Source: Methylobacterium sp. C25 (GTDB taxonomy: Bacteria; Pseudomonadota; Alphaproteobacteria; Rhizobiales; Beijerinckiaceae). Taken from it: a stretch of 64,000 nucleotides of DNA. The position numbers and the translations under genes are program-made. Positions 18,802 to 28,045 of the stretch are shown here, piece after piece. The DNA lies in contig NZ_JAAUVI010000008.1 of NCBI RefSeq assembly GCF_021352225.1, forward strand, positions 120,573-184,572, given 5' to 3'. Position 1 is the stretch's first letter. Each line of letters starts with the position of its first letter. A model generated the notes under the pieces. That model did no database searches, was not told the DNA's origin, and saw only the letters and a program-made list of their open reading frames with translations.

Positions 18802-20559
18802 ATGAACATCTTCGCCCAGTTCGAGGCGCGCGTGCGCGAGGCCCTCGAAGCCCTGGTTCGATCCGGCAAGCTGCCGGAGGGATTGGACTTTTCCCGCGTC
18901 GTGGTCGAGCCGCCGCGCGATCCCTCCCACGGCGATCTCGCCACCAACGCCGCTCTGGTGCTCGCCAAGGAAGCCAAGGCCAACCCGAAGGCGTTGGGCG
19001 AGGCTCTGGCCGAGGAATTGCGGAGTGATCCGCGCGTCACCGAGGCGAGCGTCGCCGGCCCCGGCTTTATCAACCTCCGGCTGGTCCCGGACGTCTTCCA
19101 CGACGTGGTGCGTACCGCGCTCAGCGACGCCGAATTCGGCCGCGCCAGACTGCCGGGTGGCCCGGTGAACATCGAGTACGTCTCGGCCAACCCGACCGGC
19201 CCGATGCATGTCGGCCATGGACGCGGCGCTGTGTTCGGTGATGCGCTCGCCAACCTGCTCGTCGCCGCCGGCCGCAAGGTGACGCGGGAATATTACATCA
19301 ACGATGCCGGCGCGCAGGTCGACGTGCTCGCCCGCTCCGCCTACCTGCGCTACCGCGAGGCGCTCGGCGAGGAGATCGGCGCGATCCCCGAGGGCCTGTA
19401 TCCGGGCGACTATCTGAAACCCGTCGGCCTGCAGCTCAGCCACGAGCACGGCCGCGACCTGCTCGACATGCCCGAGCAAGAATGGCTGCCGATCGTCCGC
19501 GAGGCGGCGATCCAGGCAATGATGGCGATGATCCGCGAAGATCTCGCTGCCATTGGCATCCGCCACGATGTCTTCTTCTCCGAGCGCACGCTGCAGGGCG
19601 CGAATGGCGGCAAGGTCGCCGAGTTGCTCGACGAGCTTCGCTCGAAGGGCCTCGTCTACGAGGGCCGGTTGCCGCCGCCGAAGGGGCAGCTCCCGGAGGA
19701 TTGGGAGGACCGCGAGCAGACACTGTTCCGGGCCACCCAGTTCGGCGACGACGTCGACCGCCCGCTGCTCAAGTCCGATGGCAGCTTCACCTACTTCGCC
19801 TCCGACATCGCCTATCACCGCGAGAAGTGGCTGGCCGGCGCCTCGGAACTGATCGACGTGCTCGGCGCCGACCATGGCGGCTACGTGAAACGCATGCAGG
19901 CGGCAGTGAAGGCCGTCAGCGACGGCCAAGCCGTGCTCGACGTAAAGTTGTGCCAGCTCGTGCGGCTTCTGCGGAACGGCGAGCCTGTGAAGATGTCGAA
20001 GCGCGCCGGCGAGTTTGTCACTCTCCGCGAGGTGATCGACGAAGTCGGCCGTGACGCGATTCGCTTCATGATGCTCTACCGGAAGAACGACGCGACGCTG
20101 GATTTCGACCTCGCCAAGGTGGTCGAGAAGTCCAAGGACAATCCGGTCTTCTACGTCCAGTACGGCCACGCCCGCTGTTTTTCCGTGCGGCGTCAGGCGC
20201 TTGAGGCTTTCCCGAACGAGGATCTGTCCAAGGCCGCACTGGCGGCCGATGCCGACTTCTCGATCCTCACCGATCCCGGCGAGATCGAGATGATGCGGCT
20301 GATCGCGCAGTACCCGCGTGTGCTGGAATCAGCAGCCGTTGCACACGAACCACATCGAATTGCCTTCCATCTCTATGAAACCGCGAGTTCGCTGCATAGT
20401 TTTTGGAATAAGGGCAAAGACTTGCCGCAATTACGGATTGTTAATCCAACCGACCGAAAATCCACTCGTGCCCGCTTGGCCCTCGTGGAAGCCCTCGGAG
20501 GCGTCCTGGCCTCTGGGCTTGCGGTTCTGGGTGTCACCGCACCGGACGAAATGCGGTGA
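18802..20559 (+). CDS. argS: arginyl-tRNA synthetase
   Basis: Class I synthetase of 585 residues charging tRNA(Arg). The N-terminal Arg-specific domain (about residues 1-100), the HIGH-type motif as [13 protein letters not shown] (near residue 130), the KMSKRAG signature (near residue 395) and a C-terminal DALR anticodon-binding domain are all present. Start ATG 18802 gives the family start ([11 protein letters not shown]). Oddly, about 20320-20470, inside the DALR domain, is clearly AT-richer than the rest and uses rare codons such as TTA, ATT, AGT and AAT, although the protein sequence there is conserved-looking. It leads a long plus-strand block ending in the LytM factor. Confidence 0.97.
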   Translation: MNIFAQFEARVREALEALVRSGKLPEGLDFSRVVVEPPRDPSHGDLATNAALVLAKEAKANPKALGEALAEELRSDPRVTEASVAGPGFINLRLVPDVFHDVVRTALSDAEFGRARLPGGPVNIEYVSANPTGPMHVGHGRGAVFGDALANLLVAAGRKVTREYYINDAGAQVDVLARSAYLRYREALGEEIGAIPEGLYPGDYLKPVGLQLSHEHGRDLLDMPEQEWLPIVREAAIQAMMAMIREDLAAIGIRHDVFFSERTLQGANGGKVAELLDELRSKGLVYEGRLPPPKGQLPEDWEDREQTLFRATQFGDDVDRPLLKSDGSFTYFASDIAYHREKWLAGASELIDVLGADHGGYVKRMQAAVKAVSDGQAVLDVKLCQLVRLLRNGEPVKMSKRAGEFVTLREVIDEVGRDAIRFMMLYRKNDATLDFDLAKVVEKSKDNPVFYVQYGHARCFSVRRQALEAFPNEDLSKAALAADADFSILTDPGEIEMMRLIAQYPRVLESAAVAHEPHRIAFHLYETASSLHSFWNKGKDLPQLRIVNPTDRKSTRARLALVEALGGVLASGLAVLGVTAPDEMR

Positions 20560-20586
20560 GCTGGCCGGGTTGGAAAGGAAGCGACA

Positions 20587-22005
20587 ATGACGACGAACGC
20601 TCCGCGAGCGGCGATCGATTTCGACGCGTTCGAGCGTGATTTGCGTCAGACGTCTCTCGCCAGCACCGAAGCGGCGGCCCCGTCGCCGTCGCGGGCCGAC
20701 CCGCTCGCCGAGCTCGCGCGCATCGTCGGCCAGGACGATCCTTTCCGTGCCCTTCTCGCCTCGCGCGGTGATCAGGCTGCCGCTCGGTCCGCGGGCGGCC
20801 GGATCGAACCGTCATTCTTCGAAAACGGCCCTGGCCAGCCCGAGGCCACTGCACAGAATTCTCCCGCCGACGCCTTCGACCACTATCTCGCCAGCGTCGA
20901 GCAGGGCGCATATGCCGACGAAATGCGCGGCGACCAGCAGGACCCGGCCGCCTTCGACGATTCGGGCGCCGGCTACCGCGCTCCCGCCAGCAAGCGGCCG
21001 AGCCGTCGGCTCGTGCAGGTCGGAGCCGGAATCGGCGTGCTCACCCTTTGCGTGACCGGCGCGCTCGGCATGAAGCTGCTGCGCTCGCACGGCTCCAACG
21101 GCGAGCCTGTGACCGTTCTCGCCGACAAGACCCCCCTCAAGATCGCCCCGCCGACGGCCGACGGGCTCGAGATCCCAGACCAGAAGAAGCAGATCTACGA
21201 GCGCAACGCCAAGGACGGCCAGATCAAGGTCGTCAACCGCGAGGAGCAGCCCCTCGACGTGGCCCAGGCCGCGCGCGCGGCAAGCGGCAACGGCGCGACC
21301 GGCACGACGCCGGGCAACACGGCTCTGCTGACCGATTCGCTCGGCGAGCCACGCCGCGTGCGGACCGTGTCTGTGAAGCCGGACACGCCGGTGACCGCCG
21401 CCTCGCAGGCCCAGGCTCAGGGCCAGCCCCAACAGCAGCAGCCCCAGCGCGTCGCCTCAGCCGATGCCGGACCGGCCTCTCCGATCCCGACCATGATGAT
21501 GCCGGATGCTTCGCCCAGCACTCCGTCGCAGACGCCGGCAGCCCAGCCGCGCAGCGTGACACGCAGTCTCGCCTCGAAGCCGGTGCAGACGGCCGACGCC
21601 TCCGGCGCGACCCCTGCTATGCCCGCAGCCGAGCCAGCGGCGCCGCCCGCCCCGCCGGCCCACAAGGCGCCGCAGCGCGTCGCCTCGGTCGCGCCCGAGA
21701 CCACCTCCTCCACTGACGCAGCGCCTGCCGCTGCTCCGAAGGCGACCCCGTCGACCGCCTCCGTTGGCGGCTTCTCGGTCCAGATCGGCGTGCGCGCCAG
21801 CGAGAGCGACGCTCGCGCGGCCTTCCGCCAGATGCAGGGCAAGTTCAGCCAGCTCTCGGGCAAGCCCGAACTGATCCAGCAGGCCGAGGTCGGCGGCAAG
21901 TCGATCTACCGCGTCCGCGTCGGGCCTCTGGCCAAGAATGACGCGACGAGCCTCTGCACGGAGCTCAAGGGCGCCGGCGGCCAGTGCTTCGTATCGAAGA
22001 ACTGA
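20587..22005 (+). CDS. SPOR domain-containing inner-membrane protein
   Basis: A 472-residue protein with a cytoplasmic N-terminus (about residues 1-135), one transmembrane helix (VQVGAGIGVLTLCVTGALGM, near 140-160), a long Pro/Ala/Gln-rich periplasmic linker and a C-terminal SPOR domain (from about residue 395, GGFSVQIGVRASESDARAAF to the end). SPOR domains bind denuded septal peptidoglycan, so the protein probably acts at the division site. It follows argS by 27 bases and precedes nagZ, the conserved alphaproteobacterial order, linking it with cell-wall turnover. Confidence 0.9.
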   Translation: MTTNAPRAAIDFDAFERDLRQTSLASTEAAAPSPSRADPLAELARIVGQDDPFRALLASRGDQAAARSAGGRIEPSFFENGPGQPEATAQNSPADAFDHYLASVEQGAYADEMRGDQQDPAAFDDSGAGYRAPASKRPSRRLVQVGAGIGVLTLCVTGALGMKLLRSHGSNGEPVTVLADKTPLKIAPPTADGLEIPDQKKQIYERNAKDGQIKVVNREEQPLDVAQAARAASGNGATGTTPGNTALLTDSLGEPRRVRTVSVKPDTPVTAASQAQAQGQPQQQQPQRVASADAGPASPIPTMMMPDASPSTPSQTPAAQPRSVTRSLASKPVQTADASGATPAMPAAEPAAPPAPPAHKAPQRVASVAPETTSSTDAAPAAAPKATPSTASVGGFSVQIGVRASESDARAAFRQMQGKFSQLSGKPELIQQAEVGGKSIYRVRVGPLAKNDATSLCTELKGAGGQCFVSKN

Positions 22006-22178
22006 GCGGCGCGATTTCGGCTCTCATCACCTGATTCTCGAAAGCCACACCGATCGGCAGCGTGAGCGCTTCCGGTCGGTTTCGTCTTGCGACGACTCAG
22101 AGTGAAGCCAATTCTCAATTGTTATCGTTGACGATTCGACACTTCGGCCGTTCCAAGGCTCAGGATCTCCCGCAAGTC

Positions 22179-23186
22179 ATGACCTGCCGTGCTCTGATCC
22201 TCGGCTGTTCCGGCAAGACGCTCACGGCGCGCGAGGTCGCGTTCTTCCGCGACGCGCAGCCGTGGGGCTTCATCCTGTTCAAACGCAACATCGGCACGCC
22301 CGACGAGGTGCGCGCCCTGACCGCGGCTTTGCGCGAGACCGTCGGCCGTGCCGACGCGCCGGTGCTGATCGACCAGGAAGGCGGCCGCGTGCAGCGCATG
22401 GGACCGCCGTTCTGGCCGAAATATCCGGCGGGCGCCCGCTTCGGCCGGCTCAACGGCTCGGCCAAGGCCATGGCCTGGCTCGGCGCGCGGCTGATGGCGC
22501 ACGATCTGGCTGAGGTCGGCATCAACATCGATTGCGCGCCGATGCTCGACGTGCCGGTCGAGGGCACTCACGAGATCATCGGCGATCGGGCCTATGCCCA
22601 TGACGCCGTCTCGGTCGCCGAGATCGGTCGCGCCGTGGCGGAAGGCCTGATGGCCGGCGGCGTGCTGCCGGTGATCAAGCACATTCCCGGGCATGGCCGC
22701 GCCACCAGCGACAGCCACATGCAGCTCCCTGTGGTCGATGCCGACCGCGCCAGTCTCGAGGCGACCGACTTCCGTCCCTTCCAGGCGCTCGCCGACATGC
22801 CGCTCGCGATGAGCGCACACGTGGTCTACCCGCATCTCGACCCGAAGAAGCCGGCGACGCTGTCGCGCATCATCGTCGAAGACATCATCCGCGAGACGAT
22901 CGGATTCGACGGACTGCTGATGACCGACGACCTCTCGATGAAGGCGCTCAAGGGCTCCTACCGCAAGCGGGCAGAAGCCGCCTTTACGGCCGGCATCGAC
23001 GTCGCGCTTCACTGCAACGGCCAGGCACGGCAGATGCGCAGCGTGGTCGAGGGGACGCCCGTTCTCGCCGGGAAGTCCCTGGAGCGGGCGCAGGCTGCCC
23101 TGGCCCGGCTTTCCGCGCATAAGGACGCGTTCGACGTGGCCGAGGCGCGCAGCCGATTCGAGGCGGGTCTCGCCGCCGCGGCCTGA
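22179..23186 (+). CDS. nagZ: beta-N-acetylhexosaminidase
   Basis: A 335-residue glycoside hydrolase family 3 enzyme that removes N-acetylglucosamine from muropeptides during peptidoglycan recycling in the cytoplasm. Motifs: GFILFKRNIGTP, LIDQEGGRVQRM, the mobile catalytic-loop KHIPGHGRATSDSH (histidine near residue 172) and MTDDLSMKAL holding the nucleophile aspartate. Start at ATG 22179; a longer frame from 22062 lacks homologous character. It lies between the SPOR gene and tatA. In related genomes scpA and scpB normally follow nagZ; they are missing here. Confidence 0.95.
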   Translation: MTCRALILGCSGKTLTAREVAFFRDAQPWGFILFKRNIGTPDEVRALTAALRETVGRADAPVLIDQEGGRVQRMGPPFWPKYPAGARFGRLNGSAKAMAWLGARLMAHDLAEVGINIDCAPMLDVPVEGTHEIIGDRAYAHDAVSVAEIGRAVAEGLMAGGVLPVIKHIPGHGRATSDSHMQLPVVDADRASLEATDFRPFQALADMPLAMSAHVVYPHLDPKKPATLSRIIVEDIIRETIGFDGLLMTDDLSMKALKGSYRKRAEAAFTAGIDVALHCNGQARQMRSVVEGTPVLAGKSLERAQAALARLSAHKDAFDVAEARSRFEAGLAAAA

Positions 23187-23334
23187 CGCCGCGAGACGGC
23201 GCTTCAACAGCGATTTGTAACCGCCGGACCGCACGAGCGAACTTGTGTTCGCACGGGCCGATCCCTAGGTTGGCGCCAACTCTTCGAACAGGACAAGCAT
23301 CGCGTCGGCAGCGGCGCGGTGCGGGATATGCGCC

Positions 23335-23583
23335 ATGGGCAGCTTGAGTATCTGGCACTGGATCGTCGTGGCGGTGATCGTCATGATGCTGTTCGGCCGC
23401 GGCAAGGTCTCCGAGTTGATGGGCGACGTCGCCAAGGGCATCAAGGCCTTCAAGAAGGGCATGGCCGAGGACGACGAGGCGCCCAAATCGACCTCCACCC
23501 CGGTCGAGCCGGTCCGCACCATTCCGCATCAGGCCGAGCCGACCGCTGCGCCGGCGCAATCGGTCGATCGCCGCACGAGCTGA
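23335..23583 (+). CDS. tatA: twin-arginine translocase subunit TatA
   Basis: An 82-residue protein with one N-terminal transmembrane helix ([14 protein letters not shown]), the FGRGK hinge and an amphipathic helix ([19 protein letters not shown]), then a disordered acidic/proline-rich tail. TatA multimers form the protein-conducting element of the Tat pathway for folded proteins such as the molybdenum hydroxylase encoded in this window. The order tatA-tatB-tatC is intact. The 148-base gap to nagZ contains a small hairpin (GCGAAC/GTTCGC near 23237-23252) and probably the tat promoter. Confidence 0.96.
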   Translation: MGSLSIWHWIVVAVIVMMLFGRGKVSELMGDVAKGIKAFKKGMAEDDEAPKSTSTPVEPVRTIPHQAEPTAAPAQSVDRRTS

Positions 23584-23639
23584 GGCTTCGAGCCCCTCCG
23601 CAGACCTGATCGGCCGCGCAAGGCGGGACGGACGTCGTC

Positions 23640-24158
23640 ATGCTGGACATGAGTTGGGGCGAGGTGATGCTGATCGGCGGCGTCGCCCTGATCGTCATCG
23701 GGCCGAAAGACCTGCCGAAGGCCCTGCGCACCCTGGGCCAGATCACGAGCAAGGTCCGCCGCATGGCGGGCGAGTTCCAGCACCAGTTCAACGAAGCGAT
23801 CCGCGAGGCGGAACTCGACGAGATCAAGCGGGACGTCGAGGGTGTGAAGCGTCAGGCCGAGAGCTTTCGGCCGAGCTTCAACCCCGTCGACACGATCCGT
23901 AACGAACTGAAGAGCGCCGTCGAGGGCCGCAACGCTGCGAAGTCCGCCGATCCGTCGCAGGGCCTGATGCAGAGCACGGCGCAGGGCGCCATCGCGAGTG
24001 TGGGCGAAGAGGCCACCGAGCGCCTCTCGCAGGGCGGAAGTTACGACGTCCCGCGACCGACCGAGCTTTCGGACGTCGTGCAGACAGAGATTGCGGAAGT
24101 TTCGCCACCGCACGCTCGAGCCAGCGAACAGAAACCTTCGGACGGCCAGCCTTCATGA
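23640..24158 (+). CDS. tatB: Sec-independent translocase subunit TatB
   Basis: A 172-residue protein with a short N-terminal membrane helix (MLDMSWGEVMLIGGVALIV), the IGPKDLPKALRTLGQ hinge/amphipathic region and a long charged helical tail. TatB works with TatC as the receptor for twin-arginine signal peptides. Its stop overlaps the tatC start by four bases (ATGA), indicating translational coupling. Length agrees with alphaproteobacterial TatB proteins. Confidence 0.95.
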   Translation: MLDMSWGEVMLIGGVALIVIGPKDLPKALRTLGQITSKVRRMAGEFQHQFNEAIREAELDEIKRDVEGVKRQAESFRPSFNPVDTIRNELKSAVEGRNAAKSADPSQGLMQSTAQGAIASVGEEATERLSQGGSYDVPRPTELSDVVQTEIAEVSPPHARASEQKPSDGQPS

Positions 24159-24955
24159 AGACCGAGCAGGACGAGGCCGAGATCGAGGCTTCGCGCGCGC
24201 CGCTGCTCGAACATCTGATCGAGCTGCGCGCACGGCTGATCAAGTCGCTGATCGCCTTCGTGGTGATGTTCTTCGGGTGCTTCTACTTCTCCCGGAGCAT
24301 CTACAACGTGCTGCTCCACCCCTACGTCTCGGTGGTCGGTGCGGCCAATGCCGAGCTGATCGCGACGCATTTCCTCGAACAGATCTTCACCAACATCAAA
24401 CTCAGCGTCTTCGGCGCCGGCTTCCTCGCCTTCCCGGTCATCGCCACGCAGATCTATGCCTTCGTCGCACCGGGCCTCTACCGCAACGAGCGCCAGGCCT
24501 TCCTGCCGTATCTGATCGCGACGCCGATCTTCTTCATCCTCGGCGCGCTCGTCGTCTATTTCCTGGCGATGCCGCTGCTGATCTCGTTTTCGGTGTCGCT
24601 GCAGCAGGTCGGCGTGGCTGGCGAGCCGACGATCAAGCTGCTGCCGAAGGTCGACGAGTATCTCTCGCTGATCATGACGTTGATCTTCGCCTTCGGCCTC
24701 GCCTTCCAGATGCCGGTCATCCTGACCCTGCTCGGGCAGGTCGGGATCATCGACCAGGCCTTCCTCAAGGAGAAGCGCCGCTACGCCATCGTGCTGGTCT
24801 TCGTCGCTGCCGCCGTGCTGACGCCGCCCGACGTGATCTCGCAACTGTCTCTCGCGCTGCCGATGCTGCTGCTCTACGAGGCCTCCGTGTTCTCGGTGGG
24901 CCGTGTCGAGAAGCGGCGCAAGGCGCAGCGGGTGGAGGCGGGGTTGGAGCCGTAG
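24155..24955 (+). CDS. tatC: Sec-independent translocase subunit TatC
   Basis: A 266-residue inner-membrane protein with six hydrophobic segments. The N-terminal APLLEHLIELRARLIKS is the TatC signature that contacts the twin-arginine motif; the first periplasmic loop and the FAFGLAFQMPVILTLL and LTPPDVISQL segments are also typical. It forms the signal-recognition core of the Tat translocase with TatB. It overlaps tatB by four bases and is followed by serS after 63 bases. Confidence 0.96.
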   Translation: MKTEQDEAEIEASRAPLLEHLIELRARLIKSLIAFVVMFFGCFYFSRSIYNVLLHPYVSVVGAANAELIATHFLEQIFTNIKLSVFGAGFLAFPVIATQIYAFVAPGLYRNERQAFLPYLIATPIFFILGALVVYFLAMPLLISFSVSLQQVGVAGEPTIKLLPKVDEYLSLIMTLIFAFGLAFQMPVILTLLGQVGIIDQAFLKEKRRYAIVLVFVAAAVLTPPDVISQLSLALPMLLLYEASVFSVGRVEKRRKAQRVEAGLEP

Positions 24956-25018
24956 GGCCGCCCTTGTGATGCCGGGGGCGATGCTGCAAAGCGTGCGCGA
25001 CCAGGATCAGAGCGACCC

Positions 25019-26302
25019 ATGCACGACATCCGCGCCATCCGCGAGAACCCGGACGCCTTCGACGACGACCTCGCGCGGCGAGGCCTGGAGCCGCTCAGCG
25101 CCTCACTGATCGCCCTCGACGATGCGCGGAAGGCCGCGACCTCGGCGGCGCAGGCCAATCAGGAACGGCGCAACGCGCTCTCCAAGGAGGTCGGCGGCGC
25201 GAAGAAGGCCAAGGACGAGGCCCGCGCCAACGAATTGATGGCCGAGGTCGCACGGCTCAAGGAGGACGCTTCCCGTCTGGAGACCGAGCAGACCCAGGCC
25301 GGCAAGACCCTCGACGCGGAACTGGCGAAGATCCCGAACCGCCCGAAGGCCGACGTACCCCCGGGCGCCGACGAGCACGGCAACGTCGAATATCGCCGCC
25401 ACGATTCCGAGCGCGAGCGCCTCAGCGAGGGCCGCCAGCATTTCGAACTCGGCGAAGCCACCGGCCTGATGGATTTCGAGGCGGCGGCGAAGCTGTCCGG
25501 CTCACGCTTCGTGGTGCTGAAGGGCCAGCTCGCGCGACTGGAGCGCGCGCTCGGCCAGTTCATGCTCGACCTGCACACGACCGAGCACGGTTATACCGAG
25601 GTGGCGCCCCCAATCTTGGTGCGCGACGAGGCCATGTTCGGCACGGCGCAGCTACCGAAGTTCCGGGACGATCAGTTCGCCGCCGGAGATGGTTTCTGGC
25701 TCGTCCCCACCGCCGAAGTCCCTCTGACCAACCTCGTCCGCGAAAGCATCCTATCCGAGGACGAACTCCCGCTCCGCTTCACCGCGCTCACGCCCTGCTT
25801 CCGCGCGGAGGCCGGGGCGGCGGGTCGCGACACACGCGGCATGCTGCGCCAGCACCAATTCAACAAGGTCGAGCTGGTCTCGATCACGTCGCCCGAGAAC
25901 TCGGCGGAAGAGCACGAGCGCATGCTCGCCTGCGCCGAGACCGTCCTGAAGAAGCTGGACCTCACCTACCGGGTCATGACGCTGTGCACCGGTGACATGG
26001 GATTTGCATCGCAAAAAACCTACGACATCGAGGTCTGGGTGCCCGGCCAGCAAACCTATCGCGAGATCTCGTCCTGCTCGGACTGCGGCGACTTCCAGGC
26101 CCGGCGGATGAACGCTCGCTACCGGGGTAAGGACGGCAAGCCAGCCTTCGTGCACACGCTGAACGGCTCGGGCATCGCGGTCGGCCGCGCCTTGATCGCG
26201 GTGATGGAAAACTACCAGAATCCCGACGGGAGCGTCACGATCCCGTCCGTGCTCCAGCCCTATATGGGCGGCCTCAACCGGATCGAAGGACCCTCGGCCT
26301 GA
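25019..26302 (+). CDS. serS: seryl-tRNA synthetase
   Basis: A 427-residue class II synthetase that charges tRNA(Ser) and the selenocysteine tRNA if present. It begins [15 protein letters not shown], followed by the long antiparallel coiled-coil arm (about residues 25-105, [19 protein letters not shown] onward) that grips the tRNA variable arm. The catalytic domain has the class II motifs [30 protein letters not shown] and [19 protein letters not shown]. The stop codon shares one base with the surE start (TGATG), so the two are coupled. Confidence 0.97.
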   Translation: MHDIRAIRENPDAFDDDLARRGLEPLSASLIALDDARKAATSAAQANQERRNALSKEVGGAKKAKDEARANELMAEVARLKEDASRLETEQTQAGKTLDAELAKIPNRPKADVPPGADEHGNVEYRRHDSERERLSEGRQHFELGEATGLMDFEAAAKLSGSRFVVLKGQLARLERALGQFMLDLHTTEHGYTEVAPPILVRDEAMFGTAQLPKFRDDQFAAGDGFWLVPTAEVPLTNLVRESILSEDELPLRFTALTPCFRAEAGAAGRDTRGMLRQHQFNKVELVSITSPENSAEEHERMLACAETVLKKLDLTYRVMTLCTGDMGFASQKTYDIEVWVPGQQTYREISSCSDCGDFQARRMNARYRGKDGKPAFVHTLNGSGIAVGRALIAVMENYQNPDGSVTIPSVLQPYMGGLNRIEGPSA

Positions 26303-27066
26303 TGCGCATTCTCGTCACCAACGACGACGGCATCCATGCGCCGGGCCTCGAGACTCTGGAGGGCATCGCCCGCCAGATCAGCGACGACGTCTGGGTGGTC
26401 GCGCCCGAGCACGATCAGTCCGGCGTCTCGCACTCGCTCTCGCTGAACGACCCGCTGCGCCTGCGACAGATTTCGGAAAAGCGTTTTGCCGTGAAGGGCA
26501 CCCCGTCCGACTGCGTGATCATGGGCATCGCCCACATCCTCGCGGAGCAGAAGCCCGATCTCGTGCTGTCCGGCGTCAATCGCGGCCAGAACGTCGCAGA
26601 GGACGTGACCTATTCGGGCACCATTGCCGCGGCAATGGAGGGCACGATCCTCGGTGTCCCCTCGATCGCTCTGAGCCAGGCTTACGGTCATGCCGGCCGC
26701 GCCGGCATCAAGTTCCACTGCGCCGCCGAGCATGGCGCGCGCGTCGTACGCAAGGTCATCGAGACGGGCATCGAGCCTGGCATCGTGATCAACGTCAATT
26801 TTCCGGATTGCGAGCCGGGCGACGTGCAGGGCACCACCGTCACGGCGCAGGGCCAGCGCAACCAGGCGCTCCTGCGGATCGACGCCCGCCACGACGGTCG
26901 CGGCAACCCGTATTTCTGGCTTGCCTTCGCCAAGGCGCGGTTCGAGCCCGGCAACGGCTCGGACCTCAAGGCGATTGCCGAGAACCGGATCTCGGTGACG
27001 CCGCTGCGGCTCGATCTCACCGACGAGCCGACGCTGACGCGCTTCGCCAAGGCCTTCGAGAACTGA
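26302..27066 (+). CDS. surE: 5'/3'-nucleotidase SurE
   Basis: A 254-residue metal-dependent nucleotidase/exopolyphosphatase acting on nucleoside monophosphates. The acidic metal-binding start [16 protein letters not shown], the SGVSHSLSLNDPLR segment, SGVNRGQNVAEDVTYSGT and NVNFPD are all family signatures. It is a stationary-phase survival protein in many proteobacteria. It overlaps serS by one base and precedes pcm, the usual surE-pcm pairing. Confidence 0.96.
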   Translation: MRILVTNDDGIHAPGLETLEGIARQISDDVWVVAPEHDQSGVSHSLSLNDPLRLRQISEKRFAVKGTPSDCVIMGIAHILAEQKPDLVLSGVNRGQNVAEDVTYSGTIAAAMEGTILGVPSIALSQAYGHAGRAGIKFHCAAEHGARVVRKVIETGIEPGIVINVNFPDCEPGDVQGTTVTAQGQRNQALLRIDARHDGRGNPYFWLAFAKARFEPGNGSDLKAIAENRISVTPLRLDLTDEPTLTRFAKAFEN

Positions 27067-27086
27067 CGGCGGGGCGCAGGCCGATC

Positions 27087-27205
27087 CGTCATTCCGGGGT
27101 CCGCCGCAGGCGAGAACCCGGAATTCATCCATGATGCGATAGGTTTGGCTGCCGGCTTGGCCAGTCGCGGAATTCCGGTCCCGTTGCGTGGTCCCGGAAT
27201 GACGG
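27087..27205. repeat. dispersed palindromic repeat, copy A
   Basis: The outer arms CCGTCATTCCGGG (27087-27099) and CCCGGAATGACGG (27193-27205) are perfect inverted complements. An inner pair (CCCGGAATTC near 27117 and GGAATTCCGG near 27169) also pairs. The whole unit is about 119 bases and fills the surE-pcm intergenic space. A second unit with the same arms but an unrelated loop lies at 63774-63890, so this is a repetitive REP/MITE-like element, not a gene-specific terminator. Confidence 0.8.
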
Positions 27206-27243
27206 GGCAGGGTCGAGCGAAATCCGAGCGAGGAATCAGCACC

Positions 27244-27912
27244 ATGCCAGTCGCGGGGGAGGGAGAGGACGCCTCTGCGATCGGCGATGCGGCCTTCGTT
27301 CTGCTCCTGCGCGAGCACGGTACGCGCGAGACCGCGGTCCTGCGCGCCATGGAGCTGGTGCCGCGCGAGTGGTTCGTCCCTCCGCCGCTTCTGGCCCATG
27401 CCCGACGGGACATCGCCCTACCAATCCCTTGCGGGCAGAGCATGACGGCGCCGACGACGGTCGCTGCGATGCTCGGCCTGCTGAACGTCCAGTCCGGCAG
27501 CCGCGTCCTCGAGATCGGCACGGGCTCGGGCTACGTCACGGCGCTGCTCGTCTATCTCGGCAGCAGCCGGGTGCGCAGCATCGAGCGCTACGAAGGGCTC
27601 GCCCGCGCGGCGCGAGACCGCCTCGGCGAGGATCACGCCGGCACGACGGTCGAGACTGGCGATGGGCTCGACGCCGCGACGATCGGGGAGGGCGGCTTCG
27701 ACCGCATCCTCGTCAACGGCGCCTGCGCGGACGTTCCCGCGCATCTCGCCCGCGCCCTCGCGCCGGGAGGCCGCCTCGTCGGCGCCGTCGCGACGGAACG
27801 GGGGATGCGCATCGCCGTCGTCGATCGAGCCATGGATGGCGGCTTCGGCAGACGTTTGGAGATGACCTGTCGCCTGCCCTCCCTGACCGCAGGTCGAGCG
27901 AGTGTGCTCTAG
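27244..27912 (+). CDS. pcm: protein-L-isoaspartate O-methyltransferase
   Basis: A 222-residue SAM-dependent methyltransferase that repairs isoaspartyl residues in damaged proteins. The motif I SAM-binding loop is VLEIGTGSGYVTALL (near residue 90), preceded by the substrate-binding IPCGQSMTAPTTVAAML region, and the later motifs ILVNGACADVP and LAPGGRLVGAV follow. Start at ATG 27244; the longer frame runs through the palindromic repeat. It lies between surE and the LytM-factor gene, as in related genomes. Confidence 0.93.
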   Translation: MPVAGEGEDASAIGDAAFVLLLREHGTRETAVLRAMELVPREWFVPPPLLAHARRDIALPIPCGQSMTAPTTVAAMLGLLNVQSGSRVLEIGTGSGYVTALLVYLGSSRVRSIERYEGLARAARDRLGEDHAGTTVETGDGLDAATIGEGGFDRILVNGACADVPAHLARALAPGGRLVGAVATERGMRIAVVDRAMDGGFGRRLEMTCRLPSLTAGRASVL

Positions 27913-28045
27913 CGGTCTCTTCGCTGCCGCGACAGGTTCCCGGTTTGCGCGAATACGCTGCAATCTTGGTGAACGGGAACGGTTGTTTAACCTGAATCCC
28001 TTTTGAATGAGGTCATCAAGTTTGCGTCTGTAAGCGGGTGCGTCG

